Shown: positions 26,301 through 39,100 of the stretch, one piece after another
Numbering within the stretch: position 1 is the first letter of the stretch
How the letters are laid out: the number at the start of each line of letters is the position of its first letter
From: Limanda limanda
Lineage: Eukaryota > Chordata > Actinopteri > Pleuronectiformes > Pleuronectidae
Length of the DNA stretch: 64,000 bases
Direction of reading: 5' to 3'
NCBI RefSeq assembly: GCF_963576545.1
Contig: NC_083641.1
Coordinates: forward strand, 16,038,002-16,102,001
Notes under the pieces: model-generated
The model's database searches: none
What the model saw: only the letters and a program-made list of their open reading frames with translations
What the model was told of the DNA's origin: nothing
Made by a program: the position numbers and the translations under genes

Positions 26301-29300
26301 ATAGAGGGTGTGAGACTGTAAACAAATCCAGCAGCTGTTAGGTGTAGAATGTAATGTCAGCTATTTGAAAGGTAAACGGTTAACGACCCAAACACAAATA
26401 TTAATATTGGGTAACTGTGTGGAAACACTTCACATTCTAACCTTTTTCTCTTTCTGCCTTTTTGACGAAACAGTCAACTACTATAAGTTCCAACTGCAAC
26501 TATATAATATAAAATTTAGATTTAAAAAAAAGCCAGTTTTGATTATAAGTTGTCATTTGCAGTGTGTGAACATTTTACGAGCTTCAATACAATGCAAGCA
26601 GGATGATGGGGAAACATTAAGTTACCACACAGAAGTGTATGGGCCTAATGATCATCATTTACCGTCTCTAAGAGGCATTACAAACAAACACTAAAACAGA
26701 CCATGTCAAGGTACCAGGCCTCTGTCATAAGAGGAAAATGTAGCTGTGCCTTAGTCTTACACCTTCATTTTACAGTTTAACATTTTTCTTTTAATTCAAT
26801 GCAATCGAACTTCCTATAGGAATGCATATGATCGTGTATGTTTTTTTCCCACATCGTATCCATGGTTAACTTTTTTGTTTCTTTGTGTAAAACAAATCAT
26901 ACCAGTTCTATAGGTGTGGAGTTTTTTTATAGAGAGGAAAAGGGAGAGGACATTCAGAAGAAGTAAGAGTGTAGAGGAAATCTACCGACTCTGACAGGCT
27001 TCATCAAGTCGGTCAGGTAAAACATTACATTGTTAAAACATCATTGTGTCATATCTAATTGCAGTGAAGGGGTCAATTAATTAGTGTAAAACTTCAAATG
27101 ATTCTTAATTTTAAAAGTTCCTCTCAATCAGGAATGTCTGAGGTTTTCATTAGCTATTGACAGACTCTACAATGCATTAGAAGATTAATTGTCCTTTATG
27201 ATATTTACTATATGTTTACAAACGGGTCGGTAAACACATTAGAATATGCAATAGTAAATATATGAGTATGTGATGGAATAGAATATGCCAGAGGCACCAT
27301 GTTTGGGTTTTAACAGCCTTAGTTTTCCCCTGGTCTCTTAGAGCCCTACTTCTCACCTCAGGCTGTCTCTTCCACATCCTTGTGGAAATGCCTCTGACTC
27401 CAGGGTGGAGAAAAGCAGAAAAACTAGAAAGATGCCGCGGCAGCTGCCAAAAAAGAAACACGCCAGACATGCAGGGTTGTAGTGGCCCTCAGGCACACTG
27501 AGACAAATCCCAGTGTGTCACCCCATTGCAACACCACCCCACACCCACACCCGCTGGCCACACACCCATTCAAACACACACTCCTCACTCATCCCTGTCT
27601 GCCACACCTATGGCCTCGAACCAAAGCATAAAAAGATAGAGAGCAAACTTGGCTGAGATCCAGCTGCACGTGAGAGTACAGCACAGGAACAGCCTCGCAC
27701 TGAACACTAGTTGTTACTATTTCATCATCTATTTATATTACATGCTTCCCAGTGATCCCAATGATCAGGAAGTTCCTCATGCTGGTTTAGTGCCATGAAT
27801 TAACACATTCTACAATAAAATAGTAAAAAAGTAAATTACCATTATTTTGTATAATGTATGATATATTTGCTCAATTCGTTTATATCAGTCTTACATCCAT
27901 GTGATAAATATGAAACTGGATCCAGCAGCTGGTTTGCATATCTTTGCACATTTACAGTAAACAGGGGAAAACAAGAAGCTCGGTCCAAAGCAACATCTGC
28001 CTTCTAGCACCTTTTGTCCAAGTCTTCTTCAGTTGCACGTCTTCAAGTATATAGCACTTTGTGCTGAAAATGCTGAAGCATATTACAATATAAGTATGTC
28101 TGTGCTCGTCTTAATGAGCGTTGCGATGAAGTGGAAGAGCCTCTGTAACTCAAAGCAATAAAAACCACCACCTCTCCCTTCTCACCCAGTGCATTAGTAT
28201 TCAAGTGACTGTGATTCACCCAAAAACATCTGTCAACAGTGAAGCAGCCTCGCCCAGATGAGGAAGTCTCATTCTGTCAGCATGTTCTTTAACTACCACA
28301 AACACACTAACAACTAAATACCTGCACAGTGCTCATTTATCATATTTGCCTTCAATCCTTCAATAATTGTGTTTGTGCTCATCTAAATTTCTGACCACAC
28401 GTCTGTAACAAGGAGGAGCTGAAACATGTTGCTGTGCTGCTGTCAGCTGACGAGAGTTAACGCAGGTCGCATGATGATACTTATTTATCTGTGTGTGTGT
28501 GTTTGGGATAGGACTTTGTTTTGGGGTTAGAATTAGGTTAAGGGTGAGGCTTAGGCATTTAGTTGGGATGGTTAGGGTAAGGGGTTAGGGAATGCATTAT
28601 GCCAATGAGTGTCCTCACTAGGACAGCTGTACAAACCTGTGTGTGTGAGGGGGTGGGGGGGGTGTATGTGTGTGTGTGTGTGGGGGGGTGGTGGTGGTGG
28701 TGGGTGTTGATCATTATTGTCTCGCCTTTCAAAGCTAAACATCTTTCCCTCCATTTCCTCTTGTCGACTTTGAGCCTCCCACCTCCTCATTGACCCACTG
28801 TCAGTCTGTCGTTGACCAGATGGCATATTTTTCAGCTTCCGAATAGTTTTCTCCCCGTCGACTTCGCCAGGCCACTTGTAAATATTACATAATAATAACA
28901 TTTAAAATGTATTATATATAAAGTTTATTGTCCAGCCTTGGACAAATCTCCACCACAGACCACACTGGTCAAGCTCAGATCCCATTTTGTATTTTTCTTT
29001 TCTGTTTTGGACAATGACGCCGTATTTTTGACTGAAAAATTGTCTTTGGACAACTACAATAAATATTGAACACGATACCTGACGTTTGTCTTCTGTACTG
29101 AGCCTGTCTTTTTTGTTTAACAGAACTTTTAGGAACAAAATAACAATTTACAGCACCTTTTTTTATTACTTAAAACAGAAAAAAAATATTTCTCCAATAT
29201 AATAAGAGGCTACAGGTTCAAATTACTGGTTTACATTTACAGCTCTTATTAGGAGATAAACAATAACTGGTGAACATGGTGTTACGTGTGGCCAGGAGGT

Positions 29301-32300
29301 GGGGCTCTGTGTGAGAATGTGTGTGTGTGTTTGTGCCTCTCTCCACCTTTCTCTCTCTCTCCACGCAGCCAGTCCTCAGGTGAGACTCATCACCTCGTCA
29401 GCTGGAGCTGACTTAAGGAGGCTGTGAATTTCTTTCTCGCTCTCTATTCTTCCATGCAGGTGAACGGGTGAGGAGACCGAGGCTCCGGTTTCCCCCATGC
29501 CAGAAGTCCTTTTGAGCTTTTGTTATGTTGGTAGTTGGTTCGGGGGTTCCCGGTAGTCCTGTTTTCGGATAACCTTTTTCTTTCATTTAGGTAGTGGGTT
29601 ATTTAGGCAGACTTAGTTCGGGGGTGAACACTGACTTCGACGGCCGATGGCTGGCTCAGTGTTCCCCTCTCTTTTGTTTGTTTTGGCCGGGAACCTCCAA
29701 CCCTTTTGGTTTGTTGCCTTTCTAAATATTTGTTTGTTTCAACCAATAAACATTTGTTATTATTTAGTGGCAACAGTTGTTTCTGATTCGTTTATTTGAT
29801 GTGTTCCGGGCCTCACGAGCCATTTCTTATAGGTCCGTAACACATGGTGATAGCCTCTCTCTTACGCATGCACGCACACACACATACACACGCACACGCA
29901 CACACAGTATCATGAGGTTCTCATAAGTATCTATGTCTTGTTAGTGTGACTTGTGTGTTTGTGGTCTCTAGCTTTTGAAAACCTCCTTTTTGGGGGGATG
30001 AGCTGGACTGACACCCTCCATCTGGCTGTTTAAAGCATGTCTGCCAGCCCCTCGCCACCTTTAACCTCCGCTGCTATGAGACTCTCGAGACAGCATGTTT
30101 TTAGGGTGAATGTTGTGGGTGTGTGTGGGTGTGTATGTTTGCAAAGCGTGCTAGGCTGTGTCAAGCTCCTGTGTTCTAAGGTTAATAACCTCCTTCTCAC
30201 CGCACCACCCTCTTTGTTTTTTGTCACATGATGACATCATATCATTCAAGACTCACTTTGTAAGAAACGGGCTGCGTCGGTACTGAGCTTCACCTCCGAC
30301 TGAGCCAGCTGGAGAGTTATCAGCCTGTGGTAGGGAAACTGGTTTGACATGGAAATCCTTAATCACCGTTCAGTCTGCCTATTGTAACAGAAACAGTGTA
30401 TCCGGTAAGTCGAGCCAAGTTTTAAATATTCAAAGTCATTAATAAAAACAATCAGCATTGCGTCGTACGTGCTGCTACTTCCATGTATGGATGTATGAGA
30501 GAGTTGAAGGACGTACAAATGTCTAACACACCAAACCTGGTGATGTTTAGCCTAAGGGAGATAGAGATTGACTGGGAGCAGGTGACCTGGTTTAACAGGT
30601 GGGGGGACATAGCACATACATGCTGCAATAGAGACACGTATGCAACATGTGAAATTCCACATACCTTGACAACTCTGTTCAATGATCAGGTCTTCAAATC
30701 CAATTACTATAAGCTTCTGATCAATTTCTTAAAAACTGCCTTTCAGGCAACATCTTAGATTTTTCTAGCTTCATCTTTCCCTGTGTTTCTTGTCATCCTC
30801 AACTCTGAATACCACAGTGGCTTAGTACCTGACATGTCAACCTAATTGTTCTTTTTATTTTAGCTTTATCCCACTTTTTGGTTGACCTCTGCAATTTTAG
30901 TTTTGCACTTGCTTACCATCTTTGCACTCAGTGATCCCCTCTGAAAGCAAGATGAGAGGGTCCCTCACCAGGGGGTTCAGAACGTTTAATTGAGTCCATG
31001 GGGACAAAATGCAAGCAACAAACATCCACACCACCTTGTTTTTCAGACCTTTGCTTGAAATGTATCCAGGTGGGTGTAACAGTATAGGTTAATGTATAGA
31101 AGTGTCAGTGCAAAGGTTAAATAACACACTTCTGTCCCAATTTAACCTTAATGCTACACGCCTCAGTCCGAAAGGTCCTTGTCCGTCGGGATTTTAAACT
31201 GTACATCCTGTGCATAAGAATAATGTCTTTAGTGACGTCAGATAATGTTTTTTTTAGCAATAACAGTTACGATGCAATAATGAAGATATAACACAAATCT
31301 GTTTAAATATTGTAAATGAGTTGAAAGTTCATACCAGAAAGCCCTTTATTTGATTTTCATTTAGTTTACTGTTTATTTAACCAATTGTGTTGCATTGAGA
31401 TTACAAAATCTCTTATTTGAGGGAGCCCTGGCCAAGAAGTAAGCAATATACAATCTGCTAACACTTAAAAATACTTAAACTAAAAACAGACGATAACAAT
31501 TCATCGAATCATAAAGCTAGAAAAAGCAGAAATGACCTTAACTACATTTTAAAAGCCCTAATCAGGATCAGTCTACAATAGCTGTAAATACAGTTGGCAA
31601 GTAAAAAGGTGTCATTAAAGCACAAGCTCTTATTACTGGTTTCAAGTAGGATTTACCGACACATATAAGAGGTCAACAAAGCAAGGATGGATTTATAAAT
31701 AGCTATGTACCAGTGATTGTGTCTTCACTCTGCCAAAGAAGGACACTTAGCTGTGACATGGTGTGACCAACCTCAAAGCACTGGAGTATATAGTGTCCAA
31801 CCATGTAAGCATTCGGCTTAGAGTTTCATAGTTATGTACAGTATATACAGTAAATCACTATAATCAAGCAAAGAACAAAACCTAGCCTCATTCAACATAG
31901 AAAAACCACCATTCATAAAAAAAAAAAGAAAGAACTTAAGCGCTTGTTTCTTTAAATGTCGGAAAGTGGCATCACAGCAGTAAATGATTACATCATCTGC
32001 ATAAAATTGTAATGCATTTGGAATTGTTTTGACCCAGTTTCTTGACATAACTATTAAATAAAGTGGACCCAAAACTAACTCTTGGGGGACTCCCTTGTAA
32101 TATATGTTACAATTGACAATGTATCCAAAATGTCTTTGAAAGATTAATTAAAAACAGGGTATGACTCCAGATAATCTGGAACTGCAGGTTTTTTGGTGTC
32201 CAGTGAACCTACTTGTCAAGGGAACTAAGGGCTGGAAAAAAGAGGGAATCAGAGGCAGTAAGGTGAAATGGATATGGGGCCTATACATTGCAAGGACGTA

Positions 32301-35300
32301 GTTCATTGCAAATATCAGGCGCAGAAATTGTTCTATTCATTTTAGCTCATAAGTCCCTGTTCCTGTTATTTAAATGATCAGTCAGTGAAAAAGATGAGTC
32401 TTGTCTATGTTTTGATGGCCTTTGCTCAAACCAAATTTCCAATTTTACCCAACGGGTGTTTAAATTTCCATTTTTACGTTGTGTACTTCCATGACAGTCT
32501 CTACTTGGACAGTATTTGCTGGTTTATGTGAAGGTCAAACCTCAGCAGAGCTTAACGTGGAAAAGCCTGCAAACGCTGAATCATTCTAATTGTCCGATAG
32601 ATCCAGGGGCTGGTGGAGGGATTACTGGGACTCGCTCCCTGTCTTTTATGGATGGAGGCTCCATCCACGCTCACAGAGGGTTGGCTGGCTGCTTGTGTTT
32701 TATTGTTGAGATCAGTGATCACAGTCACCTCTCCAGACCAGGAGGACGGACACGTGCGGCTCTTTTGTCCATTTTATCTTTTCATGGTTCATCGTTTACG
32801 TATACTGCTGCTGGCCTTGAAAGGTAGTTCACTGAGCTGTAGGTGACTGTGACATAAGGCTTTGACGTTATTGAGTTTTACATAAAGGGTCATTAAGGTC
32901 CACTGAGGTGCTCTGTTAACTACCTTTATACCAAGGTTAGGTAACGAACAACTGTCATTGGCTGATTGCCATAAACTGACACAAATAGATGTGTGAGAGT
33001 TGAGAGTTAACCATCATAAAACTAGATGCATGTGCAGGAGGAACGTAAGAATATCAAATTGTTTTACATCGAGCATCTACATTGTGTTGGAATGATTTTT
33101 CATATTATTTCATGATCTTGAATTTTTGGATGTCAAATCCTTCTCGATCTTTATTGCTCTGTTAATCGTATCCTGTCTTATTTTAATTTGAAAAACACTT
33201 TGCCCCTTAATTAAGCTTATATAAAAAAAATATACTTTTATTTAATTAATCTTTCTCTCCTAGGTCCTCCACAGTTTTATAACATTTAGTCCCAAAGGAA
33301 TGTGTTTTACGCATTTGTGTAACCAACTCACACAGTGAGAAAACCGAGTCAGTTATGAAAGTATCTTCATCATCTTATCTCCAGGTTTTATAACGGTTTG
33401 TTTTGACCGTGACCTTCTTATGTCATGTTTTATCCTCCTAGATCAGGTTACAGGTTATCCAGTTCGAAGGGCCACTCTTATGGTGTGTTGATGATGTGGA
33501 TGTTATAACACACACACACTTACAAAACTCCCATTCACGTGTTGTTTTTAGTGCGGGTATTGTTGTTGTAAACTGAGGGCAGGGATATTCCATAGAAACC
33601 CACCACAAATCTCCCACTTCATGTCCTATGGAAACTCACACTGAATTCATTTGCCTTGCAAAAACCATTAGCTCAATAATACCTTATATATAAAAAAGCA
33701 TTGCAGTCAAGAGAGATTTACAAAGAGACTTATTAATATTAGTGAGGTAGAATAAAATTTATTTTATTTTGAACAGAGGAACAGACTTGAGTGGTGAGAT
33801 CCCAGCAGTAAGTAGAGCACACATTAGAACAGTCCTATGAATGTATGAGGCTCTAGGCACCAGTGTCCAGAGCCTAGAGCCTGGTGCTGGAGGTGAGGAA
33901 GGGACCAGGAAGTTGGGACGTCTGATGAAAGACTTTGGATTGGACGGCTGATGGGAGATGACCAGGTATCCAGGGTTGAGGTGGTGCAGGGGGGGGGCTG
34001 GTCACTCAGGGATCGTGGTACTTAAGTGACAGCTGAATGACAGGAGGAAGAGAGAGCATTTTAAACTCAGCTTAAACAGCGTACAGGTGATTGGCTCAAG
34101 GCAAGTGCCACGTTGTGATTGGATAAAAAGGGAGAGTGAGCTGTTTTAGCCAAATAGTAATTAAATAATGATTGTGTATGACCACTATTATCTTACTCAC
34201 TGGTTATTTGTTGTTGACTTCGAGAACAGGGCGTTTACTCCCACCTCATTAATCCAGGAGTTTTCAAACATTACCTGTTATTGAAAACATCTCACAGGAG
34301 AGTGTTTGACCAGCACTGCAGTGTGATCTCGCGCGCGTGCGTGTGTCTGGTCTGACAGTGTATTCCCATGATGCCCAGCTGTAACAAATACACCAAACTC
34401 TGTCTGGAATTCTTCATATTTTGAAAGTTTTTTCACTGTACATCAGAGATTAACGCCGTTATTCTAATAATTCCAAGTTTTTTTTTATCCACGGTTTACT
34501 CTTGAACTTACTGGGCCTGATTCTTGTCAGTCCATCAGTTCTCACAGGAGATCGTACCCAAGTTACATTGAGCAAGAACAGACTTTCAGGGTTAGGAGTT
34601 GGTATTACGGTGGCTCCATGCTCCATATTCAAAGTCAGTGAACCATCCAACTCATTTTGAATATGCCATTTCCAGATACAAAATGTTACAGTTTTGCTTT
34701 GATATCAACTACGAACAATTCTGATGAGTTTTTGGAGGGTGCGTGCGCTAGGTAAATACTACACAAAGAAAGTGCAGTGAAGAAACCTTTTGAGCTAAAG
34801 ACAGAAAGATCACAAAGGATGCGTAGTGTTCTGTTGCTTTATGTGCTTCGATGCTTCACATGACTGTTTGTTGTTCCGTGAGAGACGGCATCCTGTGACC
34901 ACAAACACTTACACAAGCACAAGATGCTTCTCCAACAGAGCCCTGATTGATGGTAAAGGTCAACCTCCCGCACAGCAGGCTCATCCCATGACCTTGAACG
35001 CTTGATTCTAATTTGGACGTAACGCGGCAGCTAATGTGTTAATGATTATGAAACTACAGTCCAGTCTGTGGGAACACAGTTTGTCCCTGGAGTGTGCTCT
35101 GAGTGTGAATGAGGCTGTTGAAATGCAGAGCTGGTGTGAGTGGGTGCCGGCCCAAGTGGGGAGTTGGCCGAGCAGCCTGTTGCAGAGCAAACACAATTCT
35201 GTTGTCCAGATCGTAGTCCTTTCCCCTGACTCCTCAGTGAAATGTCAGCAGATGTGTTCAGTTGAATGTCAGACAGGTTTTCAATAAGGATGCTGCTGCT

Positions 35301-36177
35301 GCCACCTTGTGGAGTTCATCAGTGTGTTACATCACACACTTTTGTAAGCACTGCTTAGCAGACGTCAGTCCTACCACGTGAAAATCACCTCTGTCATAAT
35401 GTTGTGTTGGGTAATATGAAAATTCAACACAACATTTTTTTTACTGCTAGAATAAAAATACTTCTAAATGTGAATGTTAGGACCCAGCTCATAAGGGTGA
35501 AGGAAACAACATAAAACCAGTTGTTGTTAGCAAAAATATTTAATGAGATTAAGGAAGTAAATTAGGTTTGAGCAAACTAAAAGAGGAAACATTGCTAAAG
35601 AGGCCATTTGTAAAACAACAGAGGACTCCAGAGTAACAGAGTTACCAGTTATCTAAATAGTTAAAGCTAGGTTTGGTAATTTTGGAAAAGTATGAATCAA
35701 AATGAATCCACAATGCTGCACACTATGTATTAATATACTGTTATGAATGCTCTGCTACATCCAGGGTAACACTCCTCCTCCCTGTCTCTCCTGTAGGTGA
35801 TCTCCTGTTTTGGCTTCTCTGTGGTCTCAGGACACTATGTGGGCTTCGCTGTGGTCGCCCTGTTGGTGGAGATAAACTCCATCTTCCTCCACCTCAGGCA
35901 ATTGCTGCGTATGGCCAACATCGCCGCGGGAACACTGTACCGGGTCAACAGCATCATCAACCTGGGCACGTATGTTGTGTTCCGCATCAACACGTTGGCC
36001 TGGATGACCCGCTGGCTGGTGCTCAACCGGGACAAGGTGCCCCTCCTGGCTTACACGCTGGGCAGCGTGGGCATGGCCATCATGACGGTGATGAATATTG
36101 TCCTCTTTTATCGGCTGCTCCGGAGTGACTTTTTGAAGAATAGCACCCGAGAAACGAAGAAGGAGAAGGAGATGTAG
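14315..36177 (+). CDS. tlcd2: TLC domain-containing protein (TLCD2-like), complete
   Basis: Exons 14315-14493, 15667-15749, 18862-18944 and 35797-36177 (TAG stop) give 726 nt, 241 aa. Phases 2, 0 and 0 are consistent and all introns are GT-AG. The protein is a multi-pass membrane protein of the TRAM-LAG1-CLN8 fold. An N-terminal hydrophobic segment (LITTGGSAVFF) is followed by MPESAVRNAWKWRN, the HSFITAIWAVLW helix, GYFIYDFIDM, and a last exon with several helices (SVVSGHYVGFAVVALLVEIN; SVGMAIMTVMNIVLF) and a basic tail. The related TLCD1/TLCD2 proteins limit incorporation of long polyunsaturated chains into plasma-membrane phospholipids and so affect fluidity. MPESA before the first helix and the neighbouring ccdc92b gene favour TLCD2 over TLCD1. 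No enzyme activity can be read from the sequence. Confidence 0.88.
14494..15666 (+). other. tlcd2: tlcd2 intron 1
   Basis: AT-rich intron with runs of tattttatt near 14630-14720 and an acceptor (tttttcgcag). Nothing else was recognised. Confidence 0.6.
15750..18861 (+). other. tlcd2: tlcd2 intron 2
   Basis: This 3.1-kb intron holds a 17-base poly-C tract, a dispersed AT-rich repeat-like stretch near 17930-18060 (gataaaaa units), and a GC-richer island at about 18540-18760. No coding feature was supported. Confidence 0.55.
16776..16792 (+). repeat. Poly-C tract of 17 bases
   Basis: Seventeen consecutive C residues in tlcd2 intron 2. It is a likely length-variable site and a possible i-motif / G-run on the other strand. 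Confidence 0.95.
19606..19775 (+). repeat. Local direct duplication, unit 1
   Basis: It starts with ttctgttgccaagctctt and runs through ctgtaaatgtctc-like and tgtactgtaa.agc..gatgattta blocks, which recur in the same order at 20815-20960. The units are about 1.2 kb apart and diverged by substitutions and small indels. Confidence 0.7.
20815..20960 (+). repeat. Local direct duplication, unit 2
   Basis: This is the second unit of the duplication at 19606-19775. It shares ttctgttgccaagctctt, actgtaaatgtctc, ttgtactgtacagcagcaat and the following gatttac block. Confidence 0.7.
21017..21050. repeat. Perfect 14-bp inverted repeat
   Basis: Arms 21017-21030 and 21037-21050 are exact reverse complements around a 6-base loop. 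It lies 86 bases before a longer hairpin. Confidence 0.88.
21137..21203. repeat. Perfect 30-bp inverted repeat (long hairpin)
   Basis: Arms 21137-21166 and 21174-21203 are exact reverse complements with a 7-base loop (taacggt). One arm starts with seven A and the other ends with seven T. It lies in tlcd2 intron 3. No coding or RNA gene was recognised. It could be a recent palindromic rearrangement, a tiny foldback element, or an expressed hairpin. Confidence 0.92.
21518..22086 (+). repeat. Pair of 29-bp direct repeats about 540 bp apart
   Basis: tcagagcttgtttttcac followed by tggtcatctga or cggtcatctga occurs at 21519-21547 and 22058-22086 with one mismatch. Sequence between and around them is not obviously repeated. 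Confidence 0.6.
24846..25044. repeat. GT tract and inverted CA tract
   Basis: (GT)n at 24846-24871 and (CA)n at 25016-25044 are roughly 150 bases apart and in opposite orientation, so single strands could pair. The long open frames here come from these tracts. Confidence 0.8.
28523..28650 (+). repeat. Dispersed teleost repeat with telomere-like units, copy A
   Basis: Gttaggg-like units are followed by gcattatg.c.atgagtgtcc and a tgtacaaacctgtgtgtgtg end. The same order of blocks is at 55720-55858. I recognise this as a common fish interspersed sequence flanked by (GT)n; its transposition class is unknown to me. Confidence 0.65.
28626..28706 (+). repeat. G-run / GT tract
   Basis: Several runs of four to eight G alternate with (GT)n and (GGT)n. 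It is a candidate G-quadruplex and length-variable region. Confidence 0.8.
29280..29842 (+). mobile_element. Solo LTR with 5-bp target duplication
   Basis: A 563-bp block starts TGTTACG and ends CGTAACA (terminal inverted repeat TGTTACG/CGTAACA). It is flanked by identical CATGG at 29275-29279 and 29843-29847. AATAAA near 29745-29750 fits an LTR poly(A) signal. No internal retroelement sequence adjoins it, so it is best read as a solo LTR left by LTR-LTR recombination. A 5-bp duplication fits Ty3/Gypsy, Copia or BEL types. It is unrelated by eye to the LTRs at 39459. Confidence 0.85.
31366..32113 (-). pseudogene. Degenerate LINE fragment (RT end to 3' tail)
   Basis: The minus strand reads GSPQ.LVLGPLYLI then IPNALQFYADDVIIY, the region around the reverse-transcriptase catalytic motif (YADD), before frame breaks. 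It continues to a 3' end with ttggccagggctcc, agagatttt.taatctcaatg and ggttaaataaac. I recognise these as the 3' tail of L2/CR1-like LINEs common in fish. 5'-truncated and dead. Confidence 0.75.
33848..33882. repeat. 11-bp inverted repeat
   Basis: Arms aggctctaggc (33848-33858) and gcctagagcct (33872-33882) flank a 13-base loop. It is in tlcd2 intron 3. Confidence 0.75.
35398..35436. repeat. 12-bp inverted repeat
   Basis: Arms aatgttgtgttg (35398-35409) and caacacaacatt (35425-35436) flank a 15-base loop. It lies in tlcd2 intron 3. Confidence 0.7.
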
Positions 36178-39100
36178 AGGCGAGGAGGAGTAAGAGACAC
36201 AAGAAGGATTCGTTTTCACACACTCATTGCTGTACATTCACACCCTGTGGCTCAGATCTGGAACCATTTTGCCTTTGTGTTCAGTACAGTAAACTCATAG
36301 CTGGGAAACGAGCAAGCTTTCTCATATTGTACAGATTGTAACCGGTGTGCCTCATTCCAAACTCAGATCACACGCAGCCTTTATCTTTAGCTTTGGCTTC
36401 TGTCCTCTTTAAGTGTCATTAGTGGCTCACTGATGCTAAACAAAGGATTATTCATATGAACTCGTAAAACAACACAAAACACCTTCATCGTCCTGCAGGG
36501 TGATCCATCTAAATCTAAAATGTAGCTTGAGGTAAGTGAATATGCACTGTTTGTAAAATCAACCCTCCAGCACCCATGTATGAATTAGTGGAATACGAAT
36601 CCTCTGTGTGTATAACACTGAACGCTACAGAGGTGATTATTTCTTTCTTTCTGTTTTTTTACCAAATATCCTCAACCAAAAACCACCTGCTACCTCGCAA
36701 AGCTTCTAACAGTCGTTTACTTCTTTCTAAACAATCTTCGCTGTCGGTGTTTGGCTGGTAGTTTGTTGTTAGAGAAGCGAAACCAGTAGGAAAAACTTTT
36801 GTCGATAGAATCTGGAAATCCAGCAAACACAAGTCCTCAAGCAAGGAGAGAAGAGGGTACTCGGATGGTGAAAAAATACCAAATACGCCAATAAGTGGCA
36901 TTTCAATTAAAGCAAAATAGATTTAAACAATAGATGCCTTTTTGAAAAAATTCCATAGAAATAACTCTTAAAGCTTAAACAAATCGGTGATAAGTCCGAA
37001 AAACTAAAAAAAGAGTCGTCGTCCATCAGTCAATTCATTTTTTTATAGGGTCTCATGATGGCCGACAGTCTGCAGTAGGAGCTTTCAGACTACCTGTTAT
37101 TCTTCATCTGTCCTGTGGATGGCAGCAAACTCCTTAACATCACCTCAGTGGCCTCAAGACCACCAGAGCTGTCTTTTATTTTGTAATATCCTCAGAAATC
37201 TGTGCCATTTAATTTTAAGTTGGCACAGGATCAGGAGAAATCCTCAAGGTGGGTGTTTGATCAAGCAGGTCTGAGAGCTGTGAATACAGCAAACTGTGAA
37301 GCACACTGCTACCTACTCCCCCCACTATGACGTCATGATGATGCCATTTGTGTTTTTTGCTTATATTTTTGTATATTAATTGTCTGAAGGGGTTCAATTG
37401 TGTATATGTATAATTTATTTGTACTTAAAATAGTAGTTGTGGATTGAAGAAGGAATGAACACAGTGTTCATTGAATTTCCCAGTTGTGAAAAACAAGTCG
37501 ATAATAGTGAAGGTGATTTTGTGAGTAATGTGGCTGTGGGACGTTTTGCCACTTTGGTTAAACATTGTGATTTGTTTTGTTTCTGCTGCTGTCGAAGCCC
37601 CAAAATGAACTATTTCACAAATGCAGCAGCAGTAAGTTCAGTGCAAGGGAAACATTACACAAATTGTAAAAAGTCAGTTTATTAGGAACACCAAGCTAAA
37701 CCAATACAGTCTAACTCAGAGCAGTCCTGTGATCGATCTCACCATCTTCAGTGAACATTATTTTATAACAATTTTTATAATACCTCCAATGTTTTGGGGT
37801 TGTCCGCTTGGCCATCCCATTCTTGTGAACACAATATTTCAAGAACACCTTGAGGGAATTTCTTCAGATTTGTTCAAAATGTTCAGTTGGACTCAAAGAT
37901 GAACTGATGAGATTTTGGTCAAAGGTCACATAACAAAATAGCATTTAACTAGTGATTAGATTTTGGTGGTTGAAGGCCTCAAAAAAAGGTTTTTGGTTTC
38001 TTGAATATAAAATCTCAAGTCGGCCTGAAGCTAATTTTTTTCAAACTTCGATTACTTGGACTTAAAGAAGAACTGATTAGATTTCAGGTATGTTACCATA
38101 CATAAAATGTATGTATAAATGTATTAGAATACACAGAACAATATAACCTTCATGAAGGGAGGATTTGTTGCTGAACTGAACTGTGTTGGACTCAATGTAT
38201 TTTGCAGATAAATAATTGACACAAACAAAGTCCATAAACACCAAGACATGGCTGCACTAAACAGACTGCACTGTTTTGGGAGGAAGGCAGTAGAGGTGGA
38301 ATTATTATTATTGTTGTGACTTAACTCCATGTTGCCTTTTTATGAAAGATGATGCTCTTTTTAATTTTATTTTAAATTGTGAATCTAGATTAGCTTTTCT
38401 TCAAATGTTTTGGGCAGCTTTGTGGTTCTAGTTAGGAAAACTGGTGATGATGATTGAAAGTCTTTCTAACAAACAAGCTTATGTTTGTGAATGTTTTGTA
38501 AAGCTGTAACGTTATTGGAATTACACATGTTTGATAGCAGATTTGTTCATGATGTTGCCGGGTGCTCTTATAGGACAGCAGCCAAGTCAAGATTCTTCCT
38601 AGAAAAAAGATTCAGCTCTTTTCACTCCAATTCTGTTTTTTCTTGTTTCTTATGTTTTTGTTTCCTAATCATAATTGCCTGAGGCCACAGGATGGTGCTG
38701 TGATCTTGTATTTCCATGGGTATAGTGGTGCTTTTCTGGTGATTGGTGAAATATTGATATTTATTGAGGATTTTACGGTTAAAATAAATAAATTTATTGA
38801 AGACTATTGATACTGAGCAGCTCATCAAGGACTGATCCAACCGTTAAGAGGGAGAACCTTAAATACTGAAGCATCAGAGACTGGCTGATGTCTTTAAAGT
38901 AAAGTAAAATCATCTGTTGTCTCTGAGCATCAAACTATCACAAGATTTTTTCTCTGATGAATATAAGTCAATGCTTTTGTCAGCGTGTGTCATTTGTACA
39001 GATGGGTTTTCTTTACTAACTCACAAAGCAACATTCACAGTGACATCACGGTGACGGCAGTTTCAAATAAAGGCTCGGTTAATGGGGTCCGCAGCAAACA

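Larger units (their letters stand above)
18945..35796 (+). other. tlcd2: tlcd2 intron 3 (16.9 kb)
   Basis: Donor gtg|gtaggt at 18945; acceptor tctcctgtag before 35797. It is mostly non-coding and repeat-bearing: a local duplication, two perfect hairpins, GT/CA and G-rich tracts, a solo LTR and a LINE relic, listed separately. GC-rich stretches such as 26120-26300 have no recognisable product. Long minus-strand frames over the CA/GT tracts (about 24726-25104) are low-complexity artefacts. Confidence 0.7.

Noticed and set aside
30483..30758. 91-codon plus-strand frame in tlcd2 intron 3
   Set aside because: No recognisable family, no flanking splice signals in phase, and the host transcript reads through as intron.
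35827..36237. 136-codon minus-strand frame over tlcd2 exon 4
   Set aside because: It is antisense to a well-supported coding exon.
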